Positions 16,994 through 25,948 of a stretch of DNA of 64,000 nt are shown here, one piece after another. The position numbers and the translations under genes are program-made. This DNA is from DATFFO01 sp963772815 (GTDB lineage: Bacteria > Actinomycetota > Acidimicrobiia > Spongiisociales > ZC4RG35), in contig CAVYYV010000009.1 of NCBI GenBank assembly GCA_963772815.1, positions 1 through 64,000 of the forward strand, written 5' to 3'. Positions within the stretch are counted from its first letter, which is position 1. Every line of letters starts with the position of its first letter. The notes under the pieces are model-generated. The model was not told where the DNA came from. It saw nothing but the letters and a program-made list of their open reading frames with translations, and made no database searches.

Positions 16994-18184
16994 TCACGCA
17001 GTCCGCCTCGGCTTCGCCACCGAGGCCAGGAGCTCCAGGAATTGATCGGCAACCAGGTCGGAACGAAAAGAGGTCTGGAAGATCTCCCGGCTTCGCCGGC
17101 CGTACCGCTCCCGGCGCTCCGGGTCGCCCAGCAGACCGATCACCGCCTCCCCCAGCGCTCGAGGGTTGCCGGGCGGCACCAGGTCTGCGTTCCCACCCTC
17201 TTCCACCACCTCCCGGAGGGCGGGGATGTCGCTGGCCACCACCGGCAGGCCAAGGGCGACGGCCTCGATCAGAGCGCCACCCAGACCCTCGTAGAGCGAG
17301 GGGAACACGAACAGGTCCGCCGCGGCCATGATGTCGGTCACGTCCGACCGGTGGCCGAGGACCTCGACCACGGACCCCAGGCCCAGCCTTCCGATAGTGG
17401 CACTGATCGATCCCGATGCGTGTCCGGCTCGCCCGACGATCAGCAGACGAGCCCGGGGACGGGCAGCAACCACGGCCGGGAAGGCTTCGATCAGGTGGAC
17501 ATGACCCTTCTGGTACTCCTGTCTTCCCACGGTCACGACCACCTCGGCATCATCGGGAAGGCCGAGAGCTTCTCGCGTACGAGCCCGGCGTTGAGGGTGC
17601 CGCTCCCCGATTCGGTCCGGATCCCGGCCTCGCCGCACCACGCTGATCCGGTCCGGCCGCACACCGAGAGTGGCGACGGTCGAATCCTTGACAGCATGGC
17701 TGATGGCGTGAAAGTGGTCAGTGCGATAACGCCCAAGCACCCGGTCGACGAGCTTCACCATCCGGAGCCGCCGAGGGGAGACGTTCGGGTCGTCGAGGCG
17801 GGCTGGGTCGTATGCGGTGTTCGCCAGATTGACCATGACGGGGACATCGAGGCCGATCGTTGCCAGACGACCCGCGAGATCCGCATCGAACAGGGACGTG
17901 TAGACGAGATTGGGCTGCTCACTCACGATGAGTCGTCGCAACGACCTGATCTTCGACAGGCGCCCCTTGCCCTCCAGAAAGCGAACATCCAACCCTGCTT
18001 GCCTCGCCTCGTCTTCGAACCCGACTGCCCGTTGGTGCAGGCAGGCCACTACGACTCGGATGTTCCGCTCGGCCAGACGAGGGATGAGTTCGAGCAGGGA
18101 CCTTTCGGCGCCGCCGGCGCCGAAAGAGTCGATCACGAACAGGTATGTGGCTTCCACATCGTCGAGCTCCGCCAAGTCCGACAT
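16994..18184 (-). CDS. GT4-family glycosyltransferase
   Basis: Retaining GT-B transferase, likely moving a sugar from a nucleotide donor to a surface glycan. The 396-residue product from the ATG at 18184 shows the N-terminal loop FGAGGAERSLLELIP, the mid-protein VVTVGRQEYQKGHVHLIEAF that opens the donor domain, and the C-terminal E-x7-E nucleotide-sugar motif in PSLYEGLGGALIEAVALGLP. A longer frame to 18274 adds residues without family resemblance. It is divergent from the G8/SLH gene with about 110 bases between and borders the surface locus. Confidence 0.9.
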   Translation of the reverse strand: MSDLAELDDVEATYLFVIDSFGAGGAERSLLELIPRLAERNIRVVVACLHQRAVGFEDEARQAGLDVRFLEGKGRLSKIRSLRRLIVSEQPNLVYTSLFDADLAGRLATIGLDVPVMVNLANTAYDPARLDDPNVSPRRLRMVKLVDRVLGRYRTDHFHAISHAVKDSTVATLGVRPDRISVVRRGRDPDRIGERHPQRRARTREALGLPDDAEVVVTVGRQEYQKGHVHLIEAFPAVVAARPRARLLIVGRAGHASGSISATIGRLGLGSVVEVLGHRSDVTDIMAAADLFVFPSLYEGLGGALIEAVALGLPVVASDIPALREVVEEGGNADLVPPGNPRALGEAVIGLLGDPERRERYGRRSREIFQTSFRSDLVADQFLELLASVAKPRRTA

Positions 18185-18294
18185 CGTATCGACCGAGCTC
18201 CCGGTATGCTCCAACCCGGAGCTGGGAGGATGCTGTTTGCGCCACTGTCCGTGGTGTGAGCTCCCCCCCGGCATGGCCGACAGAAGGAGACTAC

Positions 18295-20511
18295 GTGTCG
18301 AACTCCATAGCCAATTCCTTGACCCCGACCGACCGGAGGCTCTCGACGCGCCGGATGGGGTGGTGGATCGCCGGGGTACTCGGAATGGGGGCGACCCTGG
18401 CGCTGGTGCTGGGAGTGGGCTCCACCGCCGGCGCCGCCATTGCCGACAAGGTCCTGACGACCGGGTCGTATCCGAATGGGTTCACCGTTCCCGCCGGACA
18501 GACCTGGGAGCTCGATCCGAACAGCAACGTGACGATCTCGTCGGGGGGCAACGTCGTCGTGCGCGGCACACTCGTGATGCGACCCAGCTCCGGGAGTATC
18601 CAACACCTGCTCCGGTTCACCGGCGTCGACGAGAGCGCCTTCCAGGGTGGTGGCGACGGTACGACTCCCATCGCCACCGATGTGGGCCTGTGGGTGGTGG
18701 GGAGCGGACGGCTTGTCATCGAGGGCCAGCACAAAACGGCCTGGAGCTACCAGTACGACCCGACCTGGACGGGCGACGAGGTCATGGCGGCCCCCAACAC
18801 TCCCGGGAACTACGACGGCTTCCACCCCGTCACCTCCACGCCGCCCCCGAATGCTCTCGGGTATCGCACCGAATTGTTGGACCTGACCCGGAACGTGCGT
18901 ATCGAAGGCACACCGAGTGGTTACGCCCACATCCTCATCCACTCGTCTCGCCCCTCGTCCATCCGCTATGCCGCGCTGCGTTACCTGGGCCCCGACCCCG
19001 GAGCCTTTTCGGACCACCACGACACAGGGCGCTACGGCCTCCACTTCCATCACTCGGGAGAAGGAAGCCGCGGGACGCTGGTTGAGGGGGTGGTGGTCAG
19101 GGACACGAAGAACCACGCCTTCGTCCCCCACAACTCACACGGCATCACCTTCCGCGACACGATTGCCTACAACGTCCACGGCGAGCCGTACTGGTGGGAC
19201 GACCCGGCCCCGGGTCAGACCAACGAGACGTCCGACCTCCTCTTCGACCATGTCGTGGCGGCGCGGATATCACGCTCTAACCCCGGTGAGAACCACCGCC
19301 TCACCGCCTTCTACCTCGGCAAGGGGTCCAACACGAGCGTCATCAACTCGGTGGCGGTTGGCATGCAAGGCGAGACAGGGGCCGATCGGTCCGGGTTCCT
19401 GTGGCCGGAGAACTCACAGGGGACGTGGACGTTCCGCGACAACGTCGCCCACAACAACGAAGGCAACGGCATCTTCGTCTGGCAGAACAACCACATGTTG
19501 CACGTGATCGACGGGTTCACCGCCTACTACAACCGTGACGCCGGCGTGAACCAGGGTGCCTACACGAATTCCTATCAGTACAGGAGGCTGGTGCTGCTGG
19601 GCAACGGAGTGGCGGTTCACTCCCACGCTCTGGGCGAGCCGGGAGACGGTGGCGTCTCCATGCAACTGTGGAGCAACATTCGCACGGATGGGGGTGGCCT
19701 CTACATCGACGAGCACACTTTGCCCGCCGAGGCACCGGTCCGATTCACAGATTGCGACTTCGGCCACGTCGAGGTCGACGATCAGGGCGGCGAGGCTCCC
19801 GGCGTCTACGACTTCGTCCGCTGCGGGCTGGAGCCATCCGACTTCGACCTGACCCGGGCCATGCCCGGGGGCGTGTTCCGCGTGCAGCGGGCCGACGGCT
19901 CCGCCTACCGGCTCACCTCGGACGGCAAGGTGACGTCCATCCCCGCCTTCGCCCCGCTCTATCCGGGTGACGTCTTCAACGACGACAACGGCTCCATCTT
20001 CGAGGCCGACATCGACTGGCTGGCCGGCCAGGGCATCACCAAGGGGTGCAACCCGCCCGCCAACGACCACTTCTGTCCCAACAGCTACGTCACCCGGGGC
20101 CAGATGGCCGCCTTCCTGACCCGGGCCCTTGGATACACCGATGATGGCGGCGGGGATCTATTCAAGGACGATGACAATTCGGTCTTCGAAGGCGACATCG
20201 ACCGCCTCGGCGCGGCGGGGGTGACGAAGGGCTGCAACCCGCCCGCCAACGACCGGTTCTGTCCCGACAGCTACGTCACCCGGGGCCAGATGGCTGCCTT
20301 TCTGACCAGAGCGTTCGGCTACACCGACGCCGGCAAGGGCAACCTGTTCGTGGACGACAACGGCTCGGTGTTCGAAGGCGACATCGACCGCCTCGGCACG
20401 GCCGGTGTCACCAAGGGCTGCAACCCGCCCGCCAACGACCGGTTCTGCCCGAACGACTACGTGACCCGGGGCCAGATGGCGGCCTTCCTCCATCGGGCCA
20501 TGGGGAGCTGA
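18295..20511 (+). CDS. G8-domain / right-handed beta-helix protein (CEMIP/TMEM2-like) with three SLH-like modules
   Basis: The 738-residue protein starts at a GTG after AAGGAG. It has a signal-anchor (GWWIAGVLGMGATLALVL), then a G8-like domain at about 45-150 (FTVPAGQTWELDPNSNVTIS, VVVRGTLVMRPSSG, ESAFQGGG, LWVVGSGRLVIEG). A parallel beta-helix of about 170-520 contains GRYGLHFHHSGEG, NHAFVPHNSHGITFRDTIAY and YWWDD. The HFH and HAF..H.SHG...D arrangement recalls the animal hyaluronan-degrading proteins CEMIP and TMEM2. Three CNPP-type SLH-like modules fill residues 545-738. A surface enzyme acting on polysaccharide is a reasonable inference; substrate unknown. A paralogue lies at 21532-23247. 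Confidence 0.83.
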   Translation: MSNSIANSLTPTDRRLSTRRMGWWIAGVLGMGATLALVLGVGSTAGAAIADKVLTTGSYPNGFTVPAGQTWELDPNSNVTISSGGNVVVRGTLVMRPSSGSIQHLLRFTGVDESAFQGGGDGTTPIATDVGLWVVGSGRLVIEGQHKTAWSYQYDPTWTGDEVMAAPNTPGNYDGFHPVTSTPPPNALGYRTELLDLTRNVRIEGTPSGYAHILIHSSRPSSIRYAALRYLGPDPGAFSDHHDTGRYGLHFHHSGEGSRGTLVEGVVVRDTKNHAFVPHNSHGITFRDTIAYNVHGEPYWWDDPAPGQTNETSDLLFDHVVAARISRSNPGENHRLTAFYLGKGSNTSVINSVAVGMQGETGADRSGFLWPENSQGTWTFRDNVAHNNEGNGIFVWQNNHMLHVIDGFTAYYNRDAGVNQGAYTNSYQYRRLVLLGNGVAVHSHALGEPGDGGVSMQLWSNIRTDGGGLYIDEHTLPAEAPVRFTDCDFGHVEVDDQGGEAPGVYDFVRCGLEPSDFDLTRAMPGGVFRVQRADGSAYRLTSDGKVTSIPAFAPLYPGDVFNDDNGSIFEADIDWLAGQGITKGCNPPANDHFCPNSYVTRGQMAAFLTRALGYTDDGGGDLFKDDDNSVFEGDIDRLGAAGVTKGCNPPANDRFCPDSYVTRGQMAAFLTRAFGYTDAGKGNLFVDDNGSVFEGDIDRLGTAGVTKGCNPPANDRFCPNDYVTRGQMAAFLHRAMGS

Positions 20512-20542
20512 GAGCGGACAGCAAGCTCTAGAGTGCCCGTCC

Positions 20543-21547
20543 GTGAGCCGAACGGATTCACCATCGGAGATCGTCGATCTCGTCTCACTCCTCCAGGATC
20601 GGTTTGGCTGGGAAGCGACGGCCGAGACCTATGAGGTTGTCAACCGCTGGGAGCGTCCGCGCTCGGGCTCTGTCTTCTTCCGACTGGCCGGCCACCCCGA
20701 CGGGCCGCAGCTGGTGGTCAAGGTCCGGCGCGATTGGTCGGAAGGCACGGCCGAGCATGTGCACCTGGCGACGAACCGGCTGGCGGAGACCGTAGCTCAT
20801 GCCGGGCTCGCCCACGGCCGCGTGGTCCGATCGATGGGGTGGGCCACCGACCCGGAGACGGTCGTCATGCCCTATGTCGAGGGTCTGGATCTGGTCTCGG
20901 TTCTTCGCACTCCGACTCACTGGGCGTGGCAGGGGAACGGAGCGATCCTGTCCGCATGCATGGCCGATGCCGGTGCCATGCTGGCGGCCTTCCACGACAC
21001 CGAACCCGAGGAGCCTCCCGGCTTCATGCCCACCGACGCCGAGGCTCGAGCCATCGCGGCACGGGTCAAAGCCTCGAAGCAGATAGCTATCGCGCTCGAC
21101 TCGATCGACCTCGGCTCCCGATTCAGACTTTCCTTCGGTGACTACGGCCCCGGAAATCTCCACCTCACAGAGGATCGCCTGCTCTACGTCCTCGACGCCC
21201 CCGAGAGCCCCGAGCACGCTCTGATCCATCGAGACCAGGCCCATTTCCTGTTCGAGACCCGACGACAGCTAGCCGGTCATGGATACACACGAACGGCCCC
21301 GGTGACCGGCCAGTACGGACGCCTCGCTTCGGCGTTCCTCAACGGTTACTCCAACGCGCGGTCCGGGATCGAGTTGAACGGGGCCGACGAGAGTCTGATC
21401 GACCTCTATCAGCTGCGACGCGTGGTGGGAATGGTCCGAAAGCGACTGCCCGGTCGGCCGTCCGACGCCTGGTGGTTCGCCCGAACCGCTCTCTCGCTTC
21501 GCGTGGGGCTGGGACGCTCGCCCGGCCGGGTTCAGGGCCCTGCGTAG
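20543..21547 (+). CDS. Aminoglycoside phosphotransferase-like small-molecule kinase
   Basis: The 334-residue protein (GTG start) has a kinase-like fold. The N-lobe strand GSVFFRLAGHPDGPQLVVKVR supplies a candidate nucleotide-binding Lys, the hinge is TVVMPYVEGLDL, and the catalytic loop FGDYGPGNLHL keeps Asp and Asn of the APH/choline kinase HxDxxxxN pattern but has FGD instead of HGD. A shortened DFG-equivalent is VLDAPE. Such proteins in glycan loci may phosphorylate sugars or lipid carriers. It follows the G8/SLH gene by 31 bases on the same strand and overlaps the tail of the convergent G8 lipoprotein gene by 16 bases. Confidence 0.75.
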   Translation: MSRTDSPSEIVDLVSLLQDRFGWEATAETYEVVNRWERPRSGSVFFRLAGHPDGPQLVVKVRRDWSEGTAEHVHLATNRLAETVAHAGLAHGRVVRSMGWATDPETVVMPYVEGLDLVSVLRTPTHWAWQGNGAILSACMADAGAMLAAFHDTEPEEPPGFMPTDAEARAIAARVKASKQIAIALDSIDLGSRFRLSFGDYGPGNLHLTEDRLLYVLDAPESPEHALIHRDQAHFLFETRRQLAGHGYTRTAPVTGQYGRLASAFLNGYSNARSGIELNGADESLIDLYQLRRVVGMVRKRLPGRPSDAWWFARTALSLRVGLGRSPGRVQGPA

Positions 21548-23247
21548 AACGGATCGATGTCGGTGACCTTCCCGCCACCGGTCAGCTGGTAGGCGCTGCC
21601 GTCCGAGGACTGCACCCGAAAGACCGAGTCGCCCTTGGCCCGGCTCAAATCGAAGTCGTCTGGCGTCAGGCCGCAACCGACGAAGTCGAAGTCGCCCGGG
21701 GAGTCTCCTCCACCATCGGCCACGACCACCTTGCTCAGGTCGCAGCTCAAGAACCGAACCGGGGTCTCCCCGGCGGTGGCATGCTCATCTACGACGAGCG
21801 TTCCCCCGTCCGTCCTGAGCCCCGACCATGTCTGGGTGTCGGCCCCGTCGGTGGGTTTGCCCAGGGCGTGAGAGCGAACCGCTACGCCATTGTCCAGGAG
21901 TGTCAGGTCGGTGTACTGGTAGGAGTTGCTGTAGGCGCCGTGTTCCACTCCCGCCAGCGTGTTGTAGTAGGCGGTGAAACCCACCACGTCGTGGCGGATC
22001 GAATTGTTCTGCCAGACGAAGATGCCGTCGGCATCGTTGTTGTGAGCGATGTTGCTCTCGAAGGTCCAGGCCGACTTGGCGGCCTCGGGCCAGGTGAATC
22101 CCGAGCGGCTGGACTCGTCTTTACCCTCCACCCCCACGGCTACCGAATTGGTCAATGCCATGTTGGTGCCGTTGCCCAGGAAGAAGGCCGACAGCCGATA
22201 CTCGCTGCCTCCGGCTCCCAGACCGACCCCGGCGGCAATCACGCGGTCCCAGACGAGGTCGTGGGTGTCGTTGACGGTCGAGTCGGGCTCCTCGGGCGGA
22301 TCCCACCAGTAGGCCTCGTTCTGCACGTGATAGGCGATGGTGTCCCGGAAGGTGATGCCGTTGGAGGCGTGGGGCACGAAAGCGTGGTTCCCGGCGTCCC
22401 TCACCACGACGCCCTCGACGAGGCTCCCTCGACTCCCGTCGCCGGCGTGGTGGAAGTGCAGCCCATATCTGCCCGTCTGATCTGTGTCCTGGTCGAAGCC
22501 GGAGGCAACGTAGCGGATGGCCACATACCGAATCGTCTGAGGCCGGGTGGAGTGGATGAAGACATGGGTGTAGCCATTGGGAGTTCCCTCGATTCGAACG
22601 TTCCGCGTCAGATCCAGCAACTCGGTGGGATATCCCAGCGAGTTGGGCGGTGGGGTCGCAGAGACGGGCCCGAATTTCTCGTACTCACCCGCCGTATTGG
22701 GGGCCGCCACCACTTCATCGCCTACCCAGGAAGCATCGAATTCGTAGCCCCAGGCAGGCTTCTCCGCTCCCTCAGCCACCAGCCGGCCGTCTCCGACCAC
22801 CCACAGGCCCACGTCGGTCGGGACCGGCTCCATTCCCCCACCCTGAAAGGCGCTCTCGTCGATGTCTTCGAATTGGAGCACATGCTCGATGTCTCCAGAA
22901 GAGGGTCGCATGACAAGGGTTCCCTCCACGACCACGTTCGCTTCCGAAGTGACGGTGACGTCGTGACCGGGGTCGAATTCCCAGGTTTCGCCGGCGGGCA
23001 CAACGAAGCCGTCAGGGAAATCCATCTCGCCACTGAGTACCCGCGTCGGAGCGGAGTCCACCTCGGCCGTAGCGGCTGGGCCAGAGGTGGTGACCGGGGC
23101 CAAGCCAGAAGTAGACGGAGTCGAACCGATGGTCGTGACCGCTGGTGTGGTAGTCGTGGTCGACTCGGCGGACGTGCAGGCACCAATCGAGAGAGCGAGG
23201 GCGACCACGATAAGGACGCCGGGCGCAGCGTGGTGGCGGCCGACCAT
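21532..23247 (-). CDS. G8-domain / beta-helix lipoprotein, paralogue of 18295-20511
   Basis: The 571-residue product has a lipobox (LSIGACTS) and a Thr-rich linker to about residue 65. The rest follows the same architecture as the gene at 18295: G8-like FVVPAGETWEFDPGHDVTVT and VVVEGTLVMRPSSG, ESAFQGGG, LLDLTRNVRIEGTP, GRYGLHFHHAGDG, NHAFVPHASNGITFRDTIAY, YWWDPPEE, HNNDADGIFVWQNN and DDFDLSRAKG. It lacks SLH-like modules, so lipid anchoring replaces them. Its ATG shares a base with the stop codon of the gene at 23247-25916, so the two are co-translated. Probably a surface polysaccharide-active protein. Confidence 0.84.
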   Translation of the reverse strand: MVGRHHAAPGVLIVVALALSIGACTSAESTTTTTPAVTTIGSTPSTSGLAPVTTSGPAATAEVDSAPTRVLSGEMDFPDGFVVPAGETWEFDPGHDVTVTSEANVVVEGTLVMRPSSGDIEHVLQFEDIDESAFQGGGMEPVPTDVGLWVVGDGRLVAEGAEKPAWGYEFDASWVGDEVVAAPNTAGEYEKFGPVSATPPPNSLGYPTELLDLTRNVRIEGTPNGYTHVFIHSTRPQTIRYVAIRYVASGFDQDTDQTGRYGLHFHHAGDGSRGSLVEGVVVRDAGNHAFVPHASNGITFRDTIAYHVQNEAYWWDPPEEPDSTVNDTHDLVWDRVIAAGVGLGAGGSEYRLSAFFLGNGTNMALTNSVAVGVEGKDESSRSGFTWPEAAKSAWTFESNIAHNNDADGIFVWQNNSIRHDVVGFTAYYNTLAGVEHGAYSNSYQYTDLTLLDNGVAVRSHALGKPTDGADTQTWSGLRTDGGTLVVDEHATAGETPVRFLSCDLSKVVVADGGGDSPGDFDFVGCGLTPDDFDLSRAKGDSVFRVQSSDGSAYQLTGGGKVTDIDPFYAGP

Positions 23248-25916
23248 CAGCCTCCGAAGGCGCGGTGGAGGAACGCAGCCATCTGCGCCCTCGTCACGAA
23301 ATCATTCGGGCAGTACATGTCATTGACGGGCGGATTACAACCCTTCGTCACCCCCGCCGCCGCCAAAGCCTCGATATCGGCCTTGAACACCGAACCACCC
23401 ACATCGGTGAACCGGCTCCCACCCGGACCGAACCCGAACGCCCGCACCAGAAACGCCGCCATCTGACCCCGAGTCACAAAATCATCCGGACAGAACAAGT
23501 CATTCGTAGGCGGATTACAACCCTTCGTCACCCCCGCCGTCGCCAAAGCACCAATATCGGTAGCGAAAACCGAACCGCCCACGTCCTTGAACGGAATCCC
23601 GCCCCCCTCGAACCCGAACGCCCGCACCAGAAACGCCGCCATCTGACCCCGAGTCACATAATCGTTGGGACAGAACATGTCGTTGGTAGGCGGATTACAA
23701 CCCTTCGTGATCCCCTCACCCGCCAACCACTCGATATCCGCCGAGAACACCGAATTACCCAAATCCTTGAACGTGACACCCGAAGTGCCGGGATTGCCCG
23801 GATTCCCGGGGTTGCCGGGATCGCCGGGGTTGCCAGGATCGCCGGGGTTGCCAGGATCGGTGGTGTCGGGCGGGAGGACGGTGACGGTGAAGGTTTCCTG
23901 GTCGTGGAGCACCGGATTGCCGTCGTCACTCACCTGCACCGTGATCGCGTAATCACCGGGTGCCTGAGTGGGCGTCCATGAGAAGTCACCGCCGGCGGTG
24001 ATCGTAGCCCCTTGTGGCGAACCGCCGACGAGCGAGAAGAACAGCGAATCATTGTCGGGGTCCGAGGCCCCCGCATTGAAGGACAAGGTATCGCCCTGCT
24101 TGACGGTCTTGTCAGTGATCGATCCCAGGACCGGAGAGCGGTTCGTATTCGATATCGACCAATCAAATGTTCTCTGGCCACTCGCGGCCGGTGAACCGTT
24201 GTCGGTCGCAGTGACAGTCACCGAGTAGGGCGAGCCGGAGGCGGCCGTAGGTGAGATGGTTCCGGTGATGTGTCCAGTCGATGGGTTGATGCTCAGTCCA
24301 CTCGGAAGACCGGTCGCGCTCCAATTGACTATCGAGTTGGCCGGAATGTCCGGATCTGTCGCCGTCATCGAGAGATCGACTTGGTCACCTTCGCCGTTGC
24401 TCTGATTTCCGGGATTGGCCACGGTCGGAGGTCGGTTCACCTCGTCCACGGTGAGGCTGACGGTCTGTGAGGGTGAAAACTCTCCGTCGGTGACCACAAC
24501 GGAGAACTGGTAAGGCGTAACCCGGCTCTGCGACTCGGTGGGCGTCCAACTGAATTGGCCCGAGGACGGATTGATGCTTGCCCCGCTTGGAGCACCCTGA
24601 AGCGAGAAGGTCAGACTGTCGCCTTCAGGGTCGCTCGCAGTGGCGGTGAAGGTGTATTGCTCCATCTCGTTGATGGAGACGTTGGTTGGAACCGGGTTGA
24701 GGGTCGGCGGCTGGTTCGGTGCCGGCGCGCTGACCTCGATCGTGATCGTGCCCTCATTGGAATCCGCCGTCCCATCGTTGGCCTTGAACTTGATGGTGTC
24801 CGTCCCGACGCTCGTCGCCGTGTAGGTGAGGTTGGGTGGTGTTCCCGAGTAGGTCCCCAACGAGGGGCCGCTCGTGACCGTGTATGTCAACGGATCTCCG
24901 TTGGCATCGCTGGCGCTGAGTGTCACGGGCCGCGAATTGCCGACGGTCGCGGTCAGCGTTTGATCGTTTGCGACCGGTGCCTGCTGGGGAATGGCCGTAA
25001 AGCTGTACTCATACAGCTTGTCGGTGCCCCGATCCGTGACCCAGATCGAGGTCTTGGTGGAGTCGTAGCTGGCGGGGGCGAGGCCCAACCCCGAGATGTA
25101 GGTGGGGATAGCAGGACTGGTAGGGAGAGCGATCGTTCGGATGATGTCGCTGGGCTGATAACTGGTTCGAGTGGCGAACCCAGTCGTCGGCAACTCGTAG
25201 ATCACTCGTCCGAGGCGATTGCCGGCCAGCAGGTGGCCGGTGGCGGGATCCCAGGACAAACCCTCCCAATCCGCATTCGAGGCGGTATTCAGTGGTGCGA
25301 TATCGATCGATCCCGTCGTGTAGCCAGTACCGAAGTCACCGTCGGCTCCCGGGTCTATCCAGAAGATCCTCTTTCCGGGTCCGGCCGCTTCGTGTCCATT
25401 GATGAAGAAGAGGACGCCGTTGGCACGGTCGTAGGCCGGATCCTCCGTGTCGCCACTGCCCATGGCGTCTGTATCGATTGGTATGCGACTCTCTTGTGAG
25501 GTATCGAAATCTTGGATTATGAAGATCTTGCTCACGTGGTCATCCGAGACGAACATCGTGTTGGTGGTGGGGTCGTAATCAACTCCTGTGGGCTCCACGA
25601 TGCCCGTGTACCTGTTCACCGCCCCTCCTCCGTACGTGTACTCCCAGGCGTTGTACATTCCGGAGTTGTCGATGTTGTTGTCGGTCACCCAGAAGATGCT
25701 CCGGCTTGGTATCCAGGCGATCCCCGATGGATCGATCGGGGGTGGCGTCCACCCCGATGTATCAACCGGCGAGCCCACGAGCTGGGCCGTCACGGTGACT
25801 GCGGCATCCGCCTGTAAGGCGCCGATTGGCCCGAAGCCGGCCACCGCGAGGAGGGAGGCCAGCGCCACGATGGCGAGGCGCCGACCCCCTCCCCTGTTGT
25901 CCGTCAGCCAGTTCAT
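23247..25916 (-). CDS. Large secreted protein: propeller-like N-terminus, cadherin/He_PIG-like repeats, three SLH-like modules
   Basis: An 889-residue product. Signal peptide at about 1-40; residues 45-310 form a propeller-like region (GIAWIPSRSIFWVTDNN, PTGVDYDPTTNTMFVSDD, WEGLSWDPATGHLLAGN). Residues 315-690 hold four immunoglobulin/cadherin-like repeats of the He_PIG type, each with SDP(E/D)..SL.FSL...P.GA.I....G.FSWTPT. A Gly-Asn-Pro/Gly-Asp-Pro linker follows (about 690-715), then three CNPP-type SLH-like modules to the C-terminus. Length and modular make-up fit a cell-wall-attached adhesin or binding protein. It is co-translated with the G8 lipoprotein gene downstream. Confidence 0.86.
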   Translation of the reverse strand: MNWLTDNRGGGRRLAIVALASLLAVAGFGPIGALQADAAVTVTAQLVGSPVDTSGWTPPPIDPSGIAWIPSRSIFWVTDNNIDNSGMYNAWEYTYGGGAVNRYTGIVEPTGVDYDPTTNTMFVSDDHVSKIFIIQDFDTSQESRIPIDTDAMGSGDTEDPAYDRANGVLFFINGHEAAGPGKRIFWIDPGADGDFGTGYTTGSIDIAPLNTASNADWEGLSWDPATGHLLAGNRLGRVIYELPTTGFATRTSYQPSDIIRTIALPTSPAIPTYISGLGLAPASYDSTKTSIWVTDRGTDKLYEYSFTAIPQQAPVANDQTLTATVGNSRPVTLSASDANGDPLTYTVTSGPSLGTYSGTPPNLTYTATSVGTDTIKFKANDGTADSNEGTITIEVSAPAPNQPPTLNPVPTNVSINEMEQYTFTATASDPEGDSLTFSLQGAPSGASINPSSGQFSWTPTESQSRVTPYQFSVVVTDGEFSPSQTVSLTVDEVNRPPTVANPGNQSNGEGDQVDLSMTATDPDIPANSIVNWSATGLPSGLSINPSTGHITGTISPTAASGSPYSVTVTATDNGSPAASGQRTFDWSISNTNRSPVLGSITDKTVKQGDTLSFNAGASDPDNDSLFFSLVGGSPQGATITAGGDFSWTPTQAPGDYAITVQVSDDGNPVLHDQETFTVTVLPPDTTDPGNPGDPGNPGDPGNPGNPGNPGTSGVTFKDLGNSVFSADIEWLAGEGITKGCNPPTNDMFCPNDYVTRGQMAAFLVRAFGFEGGGIPFKDVGGSVFATDIGALATAGVTKGCNPPTNDLFCPDDFVTRGQMAAFLVRAFGFGPGGSRFTDVGGSVFKADIEALAAAGVTKGCNPPVNDMYCPNDFVTRAQMAAFLHRAFGG
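23795..23860 (-). repeat. GNPGDP collagen-like linker repeat
   Basis: Short DNA repeats of CCGGGATTGCC/CCGGGGTTGCC type encode consecutive Gly-(Asn/Asp)-Pro triplets between the last immunoglobulin-like repeat and the SLH-like modules of the 889-residue protein. Copy number of such tracts usually varies between strains. Confidence 0.8.
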
Positions 25917-25948
25917 GCCCGGAGCTCCCGTGCCCGCCTGCCTCTACC

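Noticed and set aside
21472..23466. 664-residue frame antisense to the G8 lipoprotein
   Set aside because: Shadow of a strongly supported gene; no signal or motif.
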